Source: Bacteroidales bacterium
GTDB lineage: Bacteria > Bacteroidota > Bacteroidia > Bacteroidales > UBA932
DNA length: 64,000 nt
Assembly (NCBI GenBank): GCA_022653675.1
Contig: JALCST010000006.1
Location: 62,001 to 126,000, forward strand
Reading direction: 5' to 3'
Made by a program: the position numbers and the translations under genes. This document shows positions 17,232 to 25,431 of the stretch, in pieces (the first letter of the stretch is position 1; the number at the start of each line of letters is the position of its first letter). Below the pieces are notes generated by a model, which searched no databases, was not told the DNA's origin, and saw only the letters and a list, made by a program, of their open reading frames with translations.

Positions 17232-18674
17232 TTAATTCTCCGGTGCGAGTTTGCGCTTGTCGGTCAGCAGCAGTACCATGAATGCTATAGCTGCAGCACA
17301 GCCGACGCTGTAGCCTATTACAGGATTGAGGGATAGGCCGCCGGCCTTGTAGGGGGCTATGAAGATGTAGGAAATACATACCACCGTAAGGAACATGGCC
17401 GGAATTGAGGACATCCAGTGACTTTTCCCGCTTTGTCTGAAAAATGAGGAAATAGTCCATAAGGTAACCATAGCCAGCATCTGGTTCATGATGCCTACGT
17501 AATTCCATATGGTTGAGAAATCGAGTTCGCAAATCATGTATGCTAGGACGAAGATCGGGACCGCTATGATCAGTCTGTTGATGATCGGTTTCTGCTTAAC
17601 CTTGAAAACATCGCTTATTACGAGCCTCAGGCTTCTGAAAGCGGTATCTCCGGACGTTATTGGACAAACTACCACTCCGAGTATGGACAGGACAGCTCCG
17701 AATTTCCCCAACCAGGTATTGCATATTAGGTTTACGAGTATGGCAGGGGTGACGCCTTTGCAGGCGGCTACGTTAAGTCCTTCCGGAGATCCGTAATAAG
17801 CCATTGCTGCCGAGGCCCATACCATTGCTACTATGCCCTCTAGGATCATCGCTCCGTAGAAGATAGGACGTCCGTATTTTTCGCTGCCCATGCAGCGGGC
17901 CATCAATGGGGACTGGGTTGCGTGGAATCCCGAGATAGCCCCGCAGGAAATCACTATGAACAGCATAGGGAAAAGTACGTTGGACGAAGGGCTGGCGTGG
18001 TAGTTGTGGAAGGCTCCTGCCGTAAATTCGGTCATGTGAACGCTTCCCTGTCCGGCTTTGACGAGCATCGCTGTTCCGACGCTCAGAACCATGAAAATTA
18101 GGATGACGCCGAATATGGGATAGATGTTTCCGATAATTTTATCTATTGGTAAAAGGGTGGCTATTATGTAATATGCGAAAATTATGTAAAGCCATATGCT
18201 GCTGTTCCATGATGTGAGGGCGTGGAGAAGGTCGGCCGGCCCCTTGACGAATGAAGTGCCGACTGCGAGCAGGAGGAAGGCTGTGAGTATGGTCATTATC
18301 ACCTTCACGGTTTTCCCGAGGTATTTGCCGACCACGTTAGGCAGGCTTATGCCGTCATTCCTCAGCGAAAGCATTCCCGAACAGTAATCGTGGACCGAGC
18401 CCATGAAAATGCATCCTGCAACGATCCACAGGTAGGCCATCGGGCCGTATGCGGCTCCGAGGATGGCTCCGAAAATAGGACCCAGGCCCGCTATGTTGAG
18501 AAACTGGATTATGAATATTTTCCATGGCTTCAGTTCCTTGTAATCCACGCCATCCGCCAGGCGCTTGACAGGCGTTTCACGTTTTGGGTCGGCTCCGAAA
18601 TGGCGTTCGACTACTTTTCCGTAAAAAATGAAACCTAATATCAGTAGAACTACGGATACTATGAAAGTAATCAT
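17232..18674 (-). CDS. cstA: Carbon starvation protein CstA family transporter
   Basis: A 480-aa inner-membrane protein with about 13 hydrophobic helices. The family signatures LKPWKIFIIQFLNIAGLGPIFG, GCIFMGSVHDYCSGMLSLR and ISCGAISGFHATQSPLMAR are present. CstA proteins import peptides or pyruvate. This is the short form of the family compared with the roughly 700-aa E. coli CstA. The ATG at 18674 is chosen; an in-frame ATG at 18707 lies at the -7 element. A palindrome overlaps its promoter. The cysteine desulfidase-like gene lies 61 bp upstream on the same strand, suggesting coordinated peptide or amino-acid use. Confidence 0.88.
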   Translation of the reverse strand: MITFIVSVVLLILGFIFYGKVVERHFGADPKRETPVKRLADGVDYKELKPWKIFIIQFLNIAGLGPIFGAILGAAYGPMAYLWIVAGCIFMGSVHDYCSGMLSLRNDGISLPNVVGKYLGKTVKVIMTILTAFLLLAVGTSFVKGPADLLHALTSWNSSIWLYIIFAYYIIATLLPIDKIIGNIYPIFGVILIFMVLSVGTAMLVKAGQGSVHMTEFTAGAFHNYHASPSSNVLFPMLFIVISCGAISGFHATQSPLMARCMGSEKYGRPIFYGAMILEGIVAMVWASAAMAYYGSPEGLNVAACKGVTPAILVNLICNTWLGKFGAVLSILGVVVCPITSGDTAFRSLRLVISDVFKVKQKPIINRLIIAVPIFVLAYMICELDFSTIWNYVGIMNQMLAMVTLWTISSFFRQSGKSHWMSSIPAMFLTVVCISYIFIAPYKAGGLSLNPVIGYSVGCAAAIAFMVLLLTDKRKLAPEN

Positions 18675-18695
18675 AATTAAGTTTTTTAACGGAAC

Positions 18696-18703
18696 CAAAG
18701 ATA
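18696..18703 (-). promoter_or_regulatory. -7 element of cstA
   Basis: TATCTTTG on the minus strand, 22 bp before the cstA start and overlapping a palindrome. Confidence 0.55.
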
Positions 18704-18715
18704 ACAAATGTTATC
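18700..18715. promoter_or_regulatory. Perfect 16-bp palindrome over the cstA promoter
   Basis: GATAACA-AA-TGTTATC with exact 7-bp arms, overlapping the upstream part of the -7 element. The position fits a repressor site for a homodimeric regulator. Confidence 0.45.
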
Positions 18716-18735
18716 GGAGGCTCTCTAAAAAACTT

Positions 18736-20049
18736 CTATTTATTTTCCATTATCCTTAAGATCATATTATCCGTCATCACCATTCCCTTGGATCCTATGT
18801 CTCCCAGGTTTTCGATACATTTTTCGGTATCGGAATCTATTATACCGTCGTTGCACGAGATGCATATGCCGTTGAGTGCGAGGATAGCAGACTGCATGGC
18901 ACTGGAGACTCCAGAAGCTACCTTCAGGGCGCAACCTGTTTTCGCACCGTCGCACACCATGCCGGTTATGTTGCCTATCATGTTCTTTACCGCATAGCAT
19001 ATCTGGTCGAACGATCCTCCGCGAAGGTATACGATTCCACATGACGCTCCTGTAGATGCTATTACGCATCCGCACAGTGCCGAGAGTTTACCGAGATGAC
19101 TCTTTATGTGTATAGCCGTGAGATGGGCTATTATCAAAGCCCTTGCAAGTTGTTCTTCCGAGGCCTCCATCTTTTCGGCGACTGCGACGACCGGCATGGT
19201 GACGGTTATTCCCTGATTGCCGCTTCCCGAATTGCTCATTGCCGGAAGCGGGCAGCCGGCCATTCTTGCGTCGGATGCCGCAGCCGTCAGAGCCATAGCG
19301 TAGCGAAACACCCCGTTTCCGTAGACTTCACTGTTAGATTCCGAGGCTATAGTCCTCCCGACCTGAAGTCCGTAGCAATGATTCATGCCTTCTTTTGCAA
19401 GTGCATTGTTCATTTTGGCAGCCTCTAGGATGAATTTTATCTCTTCGAAGTCGGCTGTCGTAGCAAATTCCCATATTTCCTTCAATCCCGGGGTCTTAGG
19501 GTGCTCCTCCTTTTCGGATCCTACCGTTATTCCGCCCTTGGCCTCTTCGGTTGCGTAAAGTACTTTGCCGTCCCTTTCGACGAGGACTATCGAATCATGG
19601 TTGTATTCGATTATCGCTCTTGCGGAGTGTTCCGATCCTTCGGCATCGGTTCCGTAGCAAATGGCGCGTATGTAAAGCAGTATGCCGTTGTCAGAAACCC
19701 TCAGGGTAACATAAGGCAGCAGTGATTTTGCCTTCGATACAGCCTCCTTATCGACGTCTTTTAGAACTTCTAGCTTGTATGCCGATTTCCCGCACACGCT
19801 TCCCAGCGCGGCTGCTATTTTCAGTCCCACCATACCTGTGCCCGGTATTCCGACTCCCATGCCGTTTTTCATGATGTTCGGACTGACTTCTACGAATATT
19901 CTGTCGGTTTCGATCCCTATCTCTTTGAGTCTTTCGCTGGCGGCTGCTACTGCAAGGGAGACGGCGACCGGCTCGGTACAGCCGAGCGCCGGTTTGACTT
20001 CCGAATGTAAAAGAGATATGAGTTGTTCCTTAATATTGATGTCGAGCAT
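18736..20049 (-). CDS. cyuA: UPF0597 / L-cysteine desulfidase-like protein
   Basis: A 437-aa protein of the serine dehydratase alpha-subunit-like UPF0597 (YhaM/CyuA) family. Members include the oxygen-sensitive [4Fe-4S] L-cysteine desulfidase that yields pyruvate, ammonia and sulfide. Conserved segments include EVKPALGCTEPVAVSLAVA (Cys24), SNSGSGNQGITVTMPV, the Cys-rich LCGCVIASTGASCG and KTGCALKV, supplying candidate cluster ligands. The substrate is inferred from the family only. It starts 11 bp after the FKBP lipoprotein gene, with no promoter element visible between them, and cstA follows 61 bp later. Confidence 0.85.
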   Translation of the reverse strand: MLDINIKEQLISLLHSEVKPALGCTEPVAVSLAVAAASERLKEIGIETDRIFVEVSPNIMKNGMGVGIPGTGMVGLKIAAALGSVCGKSAYKLEVLKDVDKEAVSKAKSLLPYVTLRVSDNGILLYIRAICYGTDAEGSEHSARAIIEYNHDSIVLVERDGKVLYATEEAKGGITVGSEKEEHPKTPGLKEIWEFATTADFEEIKFILEAAKMNNALAKEGMNHCYGLQVGRTIASESNSEVYGNGVFRYAMALTAAASDARMAGCPLPAMSNSGSGNQGITVTMPVVAVAEKMEASEEQLARALIIAHLTAIHIKSHLGKLSALCGCVIASTGASCGIVYLRGGSFDQICYAVKNMIGNITGMVCDGAKTGCALKVASGVSSAMQSAILALNGICISCNDGIIDSDTEKCIENLGDIGSKGMVMTDNMILRIMENK

Positions 20050-20060
20050 TGCAATATGAT

Positions 20061-21098
20061 CTAGTCGTCCTCAGGTTCAACGTAAATCTCATATACCAAA
20101 GGCGTATAGGCTGGAATTGATGATGATGTGGAACTGCTCCCGGATTCCCCGTAGCCATAGTTAGAATCGAAGAAGACAATCGCTCTTTCACCGCGCTGCA
20201 TCATGGTCAGACCTTTGGCGAAGCCGGTTACTATGCTGCTGTTGGAGGCGAGGTCGTCGGCATCAGCCTGCCATGAGATGCTTTCGGCGTCATATGTGTC
20301 GTCGGAGTCGTAAAAGCGGTATTTCCTCGCAGTGTCTTCGATGTTCGTGTCGAACACGAAACCGTCCAGGGTGCGGCCGACATACCAGACGTTTATGGAT
20401 TCGTCTTCCGTCAGCGTATCTTCCGGGTTGTCGGAGTAATCCACTGATTTGGTCTTGATGAAATAAAATCCATTCGCAGTAGAATCGATGCCCGGATAAT
20501 TAGCATCCCTGTAGGCTTCCAGGCAATCTATCTGATATTGGTAAATGTCATCCACGGCGTTTATAACCTGTATGTCATAGATAAGGTTTTCGTTAGCATC
20601 ATCGTCGTCGCTGTAATAATAGAGCGAATAATAACTTACCGTATTGCTCTCCATCAGTGCCGGAGGTATTGCGACCTCCACCGAACCTCCCACTTTCATC
20701 GTTCTCAGGACTTCGTTTATCCCGTCGGTCAGCGTGGATCCGGAAATATACCAGATGTCATATGTATAGTAAGTGGAGTAGGAAAAATCACCCAACTGCT
20801 TTGCCAAATCTTCGTAGTTATAATCAGTGTAGTTTCCGTCAAGTGTCCTGCACTTGTATTTTACGAATACATAGAGCGAATCTTTCAATTGCATTCCGTC
20901 GCCCTCGTCAGAGGAAAGGTAGTAAAGGCCGCTGTCACTCGCCTTCGCATCGGGATGGTTTACTCTTATCCAGGCATCGAGAATCTGTTGCTGGATTTCA
21001 TCGCTTGTGCTGCTCTCAACTTTTTCGCATGAAACAGCGAAAATTGCAGGGATCAGCATCGCTAAGGATAGAAGAATGAAATTGTAGATCTTTTTCAT
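20061..21098 (-). CDS. FKBP-type peptidyl-prolyl isomerase lipoprotein with two domains
   Basis: A 345-aa exported lipoprotein; signal peptide with lipobox FAVSC (Cys24). Two FKBP-like regions can be seen, about residues 60-180 (ending with ALMESNTVSYYSLYYY) and 205-340, where GFAKGLTMMQRGERAIVFFDSNYGYG matches the FKBP signature and IPAYTPLVYEIYV its last strands. Active-site aromatic residues are partly replaced, so isomerase activity is uncertain. It overlaps the preceding smaller FKBP lipoprotein gene by 4 bp. FKBP lipoproteins in Bacteroidota assist folding of surface or gliding-related proteins. Confidence 0.8.
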   Translation of the reverse strand: MKKIYNFILLSLAMLIPAIFAVSCEKVESSTSDEIQQQILDAWIRVNHPDAKASDSGLYYLSSDEGDGMQLKDSLYVFVKYKCRTLDGNYTDYNYEDLAKQLGDFSYSTYYTYDIWYISGSTLTDGINEVLRTMKVGGSVEVAIPPALMESNTVSYYSLYYYSDDDDANENLIYDIQVINAVDDIYQYQIDCLEAYRDANYPGIDSTANGFYFIKTKSVDYSDNPEDTLTEDESINVWYVGRTLDGFVFDTNIEDTARKYRFYDSDDTYDAESISWQADADDLASNSSIVTGFAKGLTMMQRGERAIVFFDSNYGYGESGSSSTSSSIPAYTPLVYEIYVEPEDD

Positions 21099-21631
21099 TG
21101 GGATAATTGGTTCTTTTCTTTGATGATGTCTTTGATTCTGATATGATAGATCAATGCCGAGAGAGGAGTTACATCATACACTCCGTCCTCTCCAAATCCG
21201 TATTTGCCGGAGAAGACGATATATGCCTCTTCTCCATTCCTTATTCCGATCAGGCCGTTTTCGAGACCGGGTATCAGGCTGGTTTCGCCTAGTTTTACGC
21301 CTGCAGGGACAGTGTCCTGATATGCAGACGAAACTTTGGGGTCGTTGGTGCTGAATAATGTCCCCGGTCCGTTGCTGAACATATAACCTGCCCAATAGAA
21401 ATAGGTCGAATCTCCCCGCTCGAGTGAATCGGCTCCTTCTGAGGCTTCTGTAAGCGTAACGCGCGTACTGCCGTTGTAATGATGTACGGCTGTGCTGTCA
21501 AACTTTTTATATACGTAAGAGTCGATGGAGGATTCCTCGGTAGCATAAGTGCTTGCCGCGTTCTGCTCCCTACAGGAAAAAATCAAAGTTGCTGCGACTG
21601 CCAATGCCGGTATGATGATAAGCCTTTTCAT
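21095..21631 (-). CDS. FKBP-type peptidyl-prolyl isomerase lipoprotein
   Basis: A 178-aa lipoprotein with lipobox LIFSC (Cys20). The FKBP domain lies in the C-terminal half: YFYWAGYMFSNGPGTLFSTND, then LGETSLIPGLENGLIGIRNGEEAYIVFSGKYGFGEDG and the last strand SALIYHIRIKDI. Localisation is the periplasm or outer membrane. Its stop overlaps the start of the next, larger FKBP lipoprotein (ATGA), and it begins 18 bp after the DHH gene, so it belongs to the minus-strand run that continues to cyuA. Confidence 0.85.
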   Translation of the reverse strand: MKRLIIIPALAVAATLIFSCREQNAASTYATEESSIDSYVYKKFDSTAVHHYNGSTRVTLTEASEGADSLERGDSTYFYWAGYMFSNGPGTLFSTNDPKVSSAYQDTVPAGVKLGETSLIPGLENGLIGIRNGEEAYIVFSGKYGFGEDGVYDVTPLSALIYHIRIKDIIKEKNQLSQ

Positions 21632-21649
21632 TTGATTCGAATCATTACC

Positions 21650-22693
21650 TTACTTATCAAAAGGCGTGCCTTGATATGAGGCGATGAATTTTTCGATTGA
21701 TTTCTCGAAATAATGAGGTATGGCTTCGATTGGCATGTACAGTCTCCCGCCGGAAGCCTTTGCATGTCCCCCTCCGTTGAAATAGGCTTTCGAAAATTCG
21801 TTTACCGAGAAACTGCATTTGGAACGCAGCGATACCCTTATGAAGGAATCCGATTCCGTGAAAAGGGCGGTGACGAGCACTCCCCTGATGGCGAAAGGCA
21901 GGTTGACGAATCCCTCTGTGTCGCCTTCTTTGTAGTTGAAACGGTCCTTTTCGCTCTTCGTAAGGATCATATATGCCGTATGCTGTTCAGGAAGCACGGT
22001 CATCTTCTTTTGCAGCATGTAGCCCATCAGATGCATCCTGCTTTCGCTGAAGTTGTCGAAGACCGCACTCTGTATCTTTTCCTTGTCCAGTCCGGTTCTA
22101 AGGAGCATAGATGCCATGTCCATGGTGCTTGGGAAGACTGAGTTCGCATAATTGTTGGTGTCTGTCATCATTCCCGTGTATAGGGCTTCTATGCAACGTG
22201 CAGGAAGGTTCGAGACTTTGCCGTCGATGTCCGGCATCTTCATGAGCACTTCGAACAGCACTTCGCAGGCCGATGATATGTCGCTCTTCGAAAATGCAAG
22301 TACGAAGTCGGACAGTTCAGGACCTAAATGGTGGTCTATGACTACTCGTGGGGAGCCGTTTCGCCTTATTGGTCCCTCGAGTCCTTCCACCCGACTCATG
22401 CTGTTGAAATCCAGGCAAATGAAAAGGTCGCTCCCTTCTATTGCCTTTAAGGCGGCGTCGGGTTGCCTGACAAAATCCCTTATCTCGTTTTCGGGGTCGA
22501 GGAAATGCAGGAATTCGGGGAACGAACTTGGTACGACCATCGTGGAACGAATGCCCCTGGCATCTAGATAGGAATGCATTGCAACCATGGAGCCTATCGA
22601 ATCCCCGTCCGGATTGAAATGGCCGACAAGCAGTATGTCGCTTTTTTCTTCGAGCAACCTTTCCAATTCGCAGACACCTGACGTTTGATCCAT
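21650..22693 (-). CDS. DHH/DHHA1 phosphoesterase (NrnA-like)
   Basis: A 347-aa protein of the bifunctional oligoribonuclease/pAp-phosphatase type. Motifs in order: GHFNPDGDSIGSM (motif I, near residue 24), CLDFNSMSRVE (II), VIDHHLGP (DHH, III), TGMMTDTNNY (IV) and the DHHA1 motif GGGHAKASGG near the C-terminus. It is expected to remove nanoRNA, pAp or cyclic-dinucleotide products, with Mn ions bound by the Asp and His residues. The start at 22693 (MDQTSG) follows the promoter element; the frame reaches an earlier ATG at 22741 that lies upstream of the likely transcription start. It is the first gene of the minus-strand run. Confidence 0.88.
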   Translation of the reverse strand: MDQTSGVCELERLLEEKSDILLVGHFNPDGDSIGSMVAMHSYLDARGIRSTMVVPSSFPEFLHFLDPENEIRDFVRQPDAALKAIEGSDLFICLDFNSMSRVEGLEGPIRRNGSPRVVIDHHLGPELSDFVLAFSKSDISSACEVLFEVLMKMPDIDGKVSNLPARCIEALYTGMMTDTNNYANSVFPSTMDMASMLLRTGLDKEKIQSAVFDNFSESRMHLMGYMLQKKMTVLPEQHTAYMILTKSEKDRFNYKEGDTEGFVNLPFAIRGVLVTALFTESDSFIRVSLRSKCSFSVNEFSKAYFNGGGHAKASGGRLYMPIEAIPHYFEKSIEKFIASYQGTPFDK

Positions 22694-22719
22694 TTCCCCT
22701 TTCGATCTTTTTGTTTCCG

Positions 22720-22727
22720 CAAAGTTA
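22720..22727 (-). promoter_or_regulatory. -7 element of the DHH-FKBP-cyuA run
   Basis: TAACTTTG on the minus strand, 26 bp before the ATG at 22693. Confidence 0.6.
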
Positions 22728-22758
22728 AAAATATGTTGCAAGGACTAAATATTTATTT

Positions 22759-22766
22759 TATTTTTG
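22759..22766 (+). promoter_or_regulatory. -7 element of the rsmD operon
   Basis: TATTTTTG, about 60 bp before the ATG at 22827 and divergent from the DHH promoter. Confidence 0.55.
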
Positions 22767-22826
22767 TACGCTCTAAAAACAACGCGGACATATATATAGG
22801 AAATAATTATAAATCAAAATAATCGT

Positions 22827-23474
22827 ATGAATACGTTTAACAAAATCCTGACCTATGCGGTTTTCCCTATTATAATAATCTTGCTTGCATATTTCCTTAC
22901 CACAAGCATCATGCAGCCGGCTAAGTTCAATAAGGAACAGGCTGCGAGGGAGGAAGTAGGCATCCAGCGACTTAAGGATATCCGCACTCTTCAGGTAGCT
23001 TATAAGGCCGAACACAGTTGTTATGCTCCTGCTGTAGATTCACTGATTGACTTTTACAATGACGGAGATATGACCATTATCAAGCAGATCGGTTCCCTTG
23101 ACGACTCGCTCGCAGTGGCAAGGCACCTTGTTAAGCGTGAAACGATAAAGATTCATGTCAAGGATACTCTTTTCAATGACCGTTCGAATTTCAAAGTTGA
23201 GGCGTTGAGATATGTCCCTTATTCCGATAGTCTCCCCGTTCAGATGAAGGCTGTGGTGAAAGTCGTTTCGGGTGTCGACGTCCCTTTGTTTGAGGCATGC
23301 ATGCCTTATGGCATCCATCGTACCCCGGGCGCGGATTTCGACGGTTTGCTTCGTGGAATGGACAGACAACTCATAATCAATCTTAATGCAGAGCGTACAG
23401 ATACGGATCGTTATCCTGGACTTATGGTGGGAAGCATAGACAATCCTAACAATAACGCAGGTAACTGGGAGTAG
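22827..23474 (+). CDS. Membrane-anchored protein of unknown function
   Basis: A 215-aa protein with one N-terminal transmembrane helix (about residues 9-29) followed by a soluble, presumably periplasmic domain. The region just after the membrane helix (RLKDIRTLQVAYKAEHSCYAPAVDSL) resembles pilin/pseudopilin N-terminal architecture, with a hydrophobic helix and then a residue count of the LRTLQVAY type, but there is no prepilin cleavage motif that I can identify. No named domain is recognised. The stop overlaps the GTG start of the DUF3822-like gene by one base, so it is coupled to the rsmD operon. Confidence 0.7.
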   Translation: MNTFNKILTYAVFPIIIILLAYFLTTSIMQPAKFNKEQAAREEVGIQRLKDIRTLQVAYKAEHSCYAPAVDSLIDFYNDGDMTIIKQIGSLDDSLAVARHLVKRETIKIHVKDTLFNDRSNFKVEALRYVPYSDSLPVQMKAVVKVVSGVDVPLFEACMPYGIHRTPGADFDGLLRGMDRQLIINLNAERTDTDRYPGLMVGSIDNPNNNAGNWE

Positions 23475-23980
23475 TGATCTTTTATACCCTGATTCCTTCC
23501 GACTTTTTCGTGGAAGCGGAAGCCGCTGAAAGACTATCGGAATTATTCCCGAACAGCGGACCCCACACGGTGAAATATGTTGGACTGCCTTTTTACAAGG
23601 CAGTCCTCGTTTATGGCATACCGGTCGCATCAAAAGTTTCCGAAGAAGAGAGTTTCCCTGAGGTTTACAAGCTTCTTATGGATTCGAGACTCGTAAAGGA
23701 GCACAACAAGATACTGGTGGATTTCGAGCCGAAGCGGAACGAGGTGCATATGGTCATAGCCGAAGGTGACGAACTTAAGATGTGCAATACTTTTCCAGCG
23801 TCCGATTTTGTCACCGCGGAGTATTTCATTTTTTCTGCCATTCGCCTGTTCCAGTTCAATCCCGAGATGTCTAACCTCTATTTCGAATCTCCACTGACAA
23901 TCGAAGAGCGCGAAGCATTGCTGGAATATTTTCATGGTGCCGAACAGACCGACATCCTTATGGAACAACCTATGCCATGA
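23474..23980 (+). CDS. DUF3822-like protein
   Basis: A 168-aa protein starting with GTG at 23474, whose first base is the last base of the preceding stop. In Bacteroidota DUF3822 proteins (actin/ASKHA-like fold) are typically encoded just before rsmD, as here, and segments such as FSAIRLFQFNPEMSNLYF fit that family from memory. It is shorter than the roughly 260 residues I would expect, so it may be a reduced member. Its stop overlaps rsmD (ATGA). Function is unknown. Confidence 0.65.
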   Translation: MIFYTLIPSDFFVEAEAAERLSELFPNSGPHTVKYVGLPFYKAVLVYGIPVASKVSEEESFPEVYKLLMDSRLVKEHNKILVDFEPKRNEVHMVIAEGDELKMCNTFPASDFVTAEYFIFSAIRLFQFNPEMSNLYFESPLTIEEREALLEYFHGAEQTDILMEQPMP

Positions 23981-24507
23981 GAATAATAGGAGGTTCCCTT
24001 AAAGGCAAACCCATTTATCCTCCTAGAGGATATGCTTGCCGGCCTACGACGGATTTTGCCAAGGAGGGGCTTTTTAATACCCTTAATAACGAGGTGGATT
24101 TCGAATCACTCTCGGTCCTTGATCTTTTCTCCGGTACAGGAAGCATTTCGTACGAGTTCGCATCGAGGGGAGCCCGTACGGTAATATCCGTAGACATGAA
24201 TCCGGCCAATGCGGCTTTCATCAAACGTACCGCCTCAGGATTCGGCCTGTCTTCCATACGCGTGGTCCGTTATAACGTATTCGACTTTTTCGGCATCTGC
24301 CATGAAAAGTTCGACATCGTTTTCGCCGATCCTCCCTATGCTACCGAAGGTTTGGATACCCTCCCTGACCGTGTATTCGCGGCGGGTATGCTCGCATCCG
24401 GCGGTTACTTCATCCTCGAACATCCGGAGACTTATTCCTTTACCGGCGATCCTCATTTCGTCAAGGAAAAGAAATATTCCAACGTACACTTCTCTTTCTT
24501 CAAATGA
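23977..24507 (+). CDS. rsmD: 16S rRNA (guanine966-N2)-methyltransferase
   Basis: A 176-aa SAM-dependent methyltransferase that modifies G966 of 16S rRNA during 30S assembly. The N-terminal MRIIGGSLKGKPI with RPTTDFAKEGLFN, SAM motif I LDLFSGTGSISYE and the catalytic DPPY (in FADPPYATEG) are diagnostic. The start overlaps the upstream stop by 4 bp. A tRNA-Asp gene faces it from the other strand 35 bp downstream. Confidence 0.93.
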   Translation: MRIIGGSLKGKPIYPPRGYACRPTTDFAKEGLFNTLNNEVDFESLSVLDLFSGTGSISYEFASRGARTVISVDMNPANAAFIKRTASGFGLSSIRVVRYNVFDFFGICHEKFDIVFADPPYATEGLDTLPDRVFAAGMLASGGYFILEHPETYSFTGDPHFVKEKKYSNVHFSFFK

Positions 24508-24510
24508 TAC

Positions 24511-24541
24511 GAAAAAAGGCCGCCGGATTATGGCGACCTTT
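24511..24541 (-). terminator. Terminator of tRNA-Asp
   Basis: On the minus strand AAGGTCGCC pairs with GGCGGCCTT, followed by TTTTTT, directly after the tRNA 3' end. It may also stop rsmD transcripts poorly, since no T tract lies on the plus side. Confidence 0.8.
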
Positions 24542-24542
24542 G

Positions 24543-24617
24543 CGGTGCGGACGGGGCTCGGACCCGTGACCTCGTGCGTGACAGGCACGCATTCTAACCA
24601 AACTGAACTACCGCACC
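24543..24617 (-). tRNA. tRNA-Asp (anticodon GUC)
   Basis: Complete cloverleaf on the minus strand: acceptor GGTGCGG/CCGCACC (7 perfect pairs), D stem beginning GTTC, anticodon stem GCGTG/CGCAC with loop CCTGTCA (anticodon GTC), T stem ACGGG/CCCGT with loop TCCGAGC. Discriminator G; CCA is not encoded. It has its own promoter and terminator. Confidence 0.95.
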
Positions 24618-24638
24618 ATTCCCTTCTTTTTGGGACTG

Positions 24639-24668
24639 CAAATATACACATATTTTGTTTTTGACAAA
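24639..24668 (-). promoter_or_regulatory. Promoter of tRNA-Asp
   Basis: TATATTTG (-7, 24639-24646) and TTTG (-33, 24665-24668) on the minus strand with an 18-bp spacer, ending 21 bp before the tRNA 5' end. Confidence 0.7.
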
Positions 24669-24687
24669 ATAATTTTTGCAGGCTTTA

Positions 24688-25431
24688 TCATTTCATGTCA
24701 TGTTCTGCAGGGTTCAACAGATAGGTTATGGCTGCCTGGGCGCAGACGCAGCCGAATGTGGCAGGAAGGTATGACAGGGTGCCTACCTGGGATTTCTTGT
24801 TGCGTTCCTCGAAAGGGGCCAGAGTGACGATTGCATTCCTGTCCGGGAGCTCTTCCGAGTATACTACATCGAACCCTCTCACTATGCCTATGTTGCGAAG
24901 GCGTTTCCGGAGCATGTGAGCCAGAGGGCAATTCCTGGATTCGCTTATGTCGGCCAGCTTTATTTTCGTGGCGTCGAATTTGGCTCCTGCTCCCATTGAT
25001 GAAACCATCCTGACATTCTTATCGAGACAGTATGATATCAATGCGATTTTAGGCGTCAGTGTATCTATTGCGTCCACGAGAAAATCTATCTTGTGTTTTC
25101 CAAGGATCGAAGGGACGTTATCCTTTGTCAGGAAATCCTCTATGAGGACCAGTTCGACTCCGGGATTGACGTCGCGTAGCCTCTCTGCCATGACCTCCGT
25201 CTTTTTACATTCCAAGGTACTGTCGAGGGCTATAAGCTGGCGGTTCTTGTTCGACATTCCAACAATATCGCTGTCGAGAAGGATCAGGTGTCCAACACCT
25301 GCGCGGCATATCATTTCTGCGGCAAAACTTCCGACTCCACCGAGACCGATGACCGCCACATGCGCTTCGTTGAGACGGCGGAGCCCCTCTCCGCCTACGA
25401 GCATTTCCGTCCTTTCCCTCCAGTCGCCCAT
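24688..25431 (-). CDS. tcdA: tRNA threonylcarbamoyladenosine dehydratase
   Basis: A 247-aa E1-like (ThiF/MoeB superfamily) enzyme of the TcdA/CsdL type, which cyclises t6A37 of tRNA to ct6A using ATP. Visible are the nucleotide loop VIGLGGVGSFAAEMICRAGV (near residues 26-45), the ATP-binding DxxxxxNxNRQ region (LDSDIVGMSNKNRQ), and DAIDTLTPK. The C-terminal segment GTLSYLPATFGCVCAQAAI is typical of the family. The start shares one base with the mazG stop, so the pair is coupled. ThiF or MoeB are less likely because the two zinc CxxC pairs of those enzymes are missing. Confidence 0.87.
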   Translation of the reverse strand: MGDWRERTEMLVGGEGLRRLNEAHVAVIGLGGVGSFAAEMICRAGVGHLILLDSDIVGMSNKNRQLIALDSTLECKKTEVMAERLRDVNPGVELVLIEDFLTKDNVPSILGKHKIDFLVDAIDTLTPKIALISYCLDKNVRMVSSMGAGAKFDATKIKLADISESRNCPLAHMLRKRLRNIGIVRGFDVVYSEELPDRNAIVTLAPFEERNKKSQVGTLSYLPATFGCVCAQAAITYLLNPAEHDMK

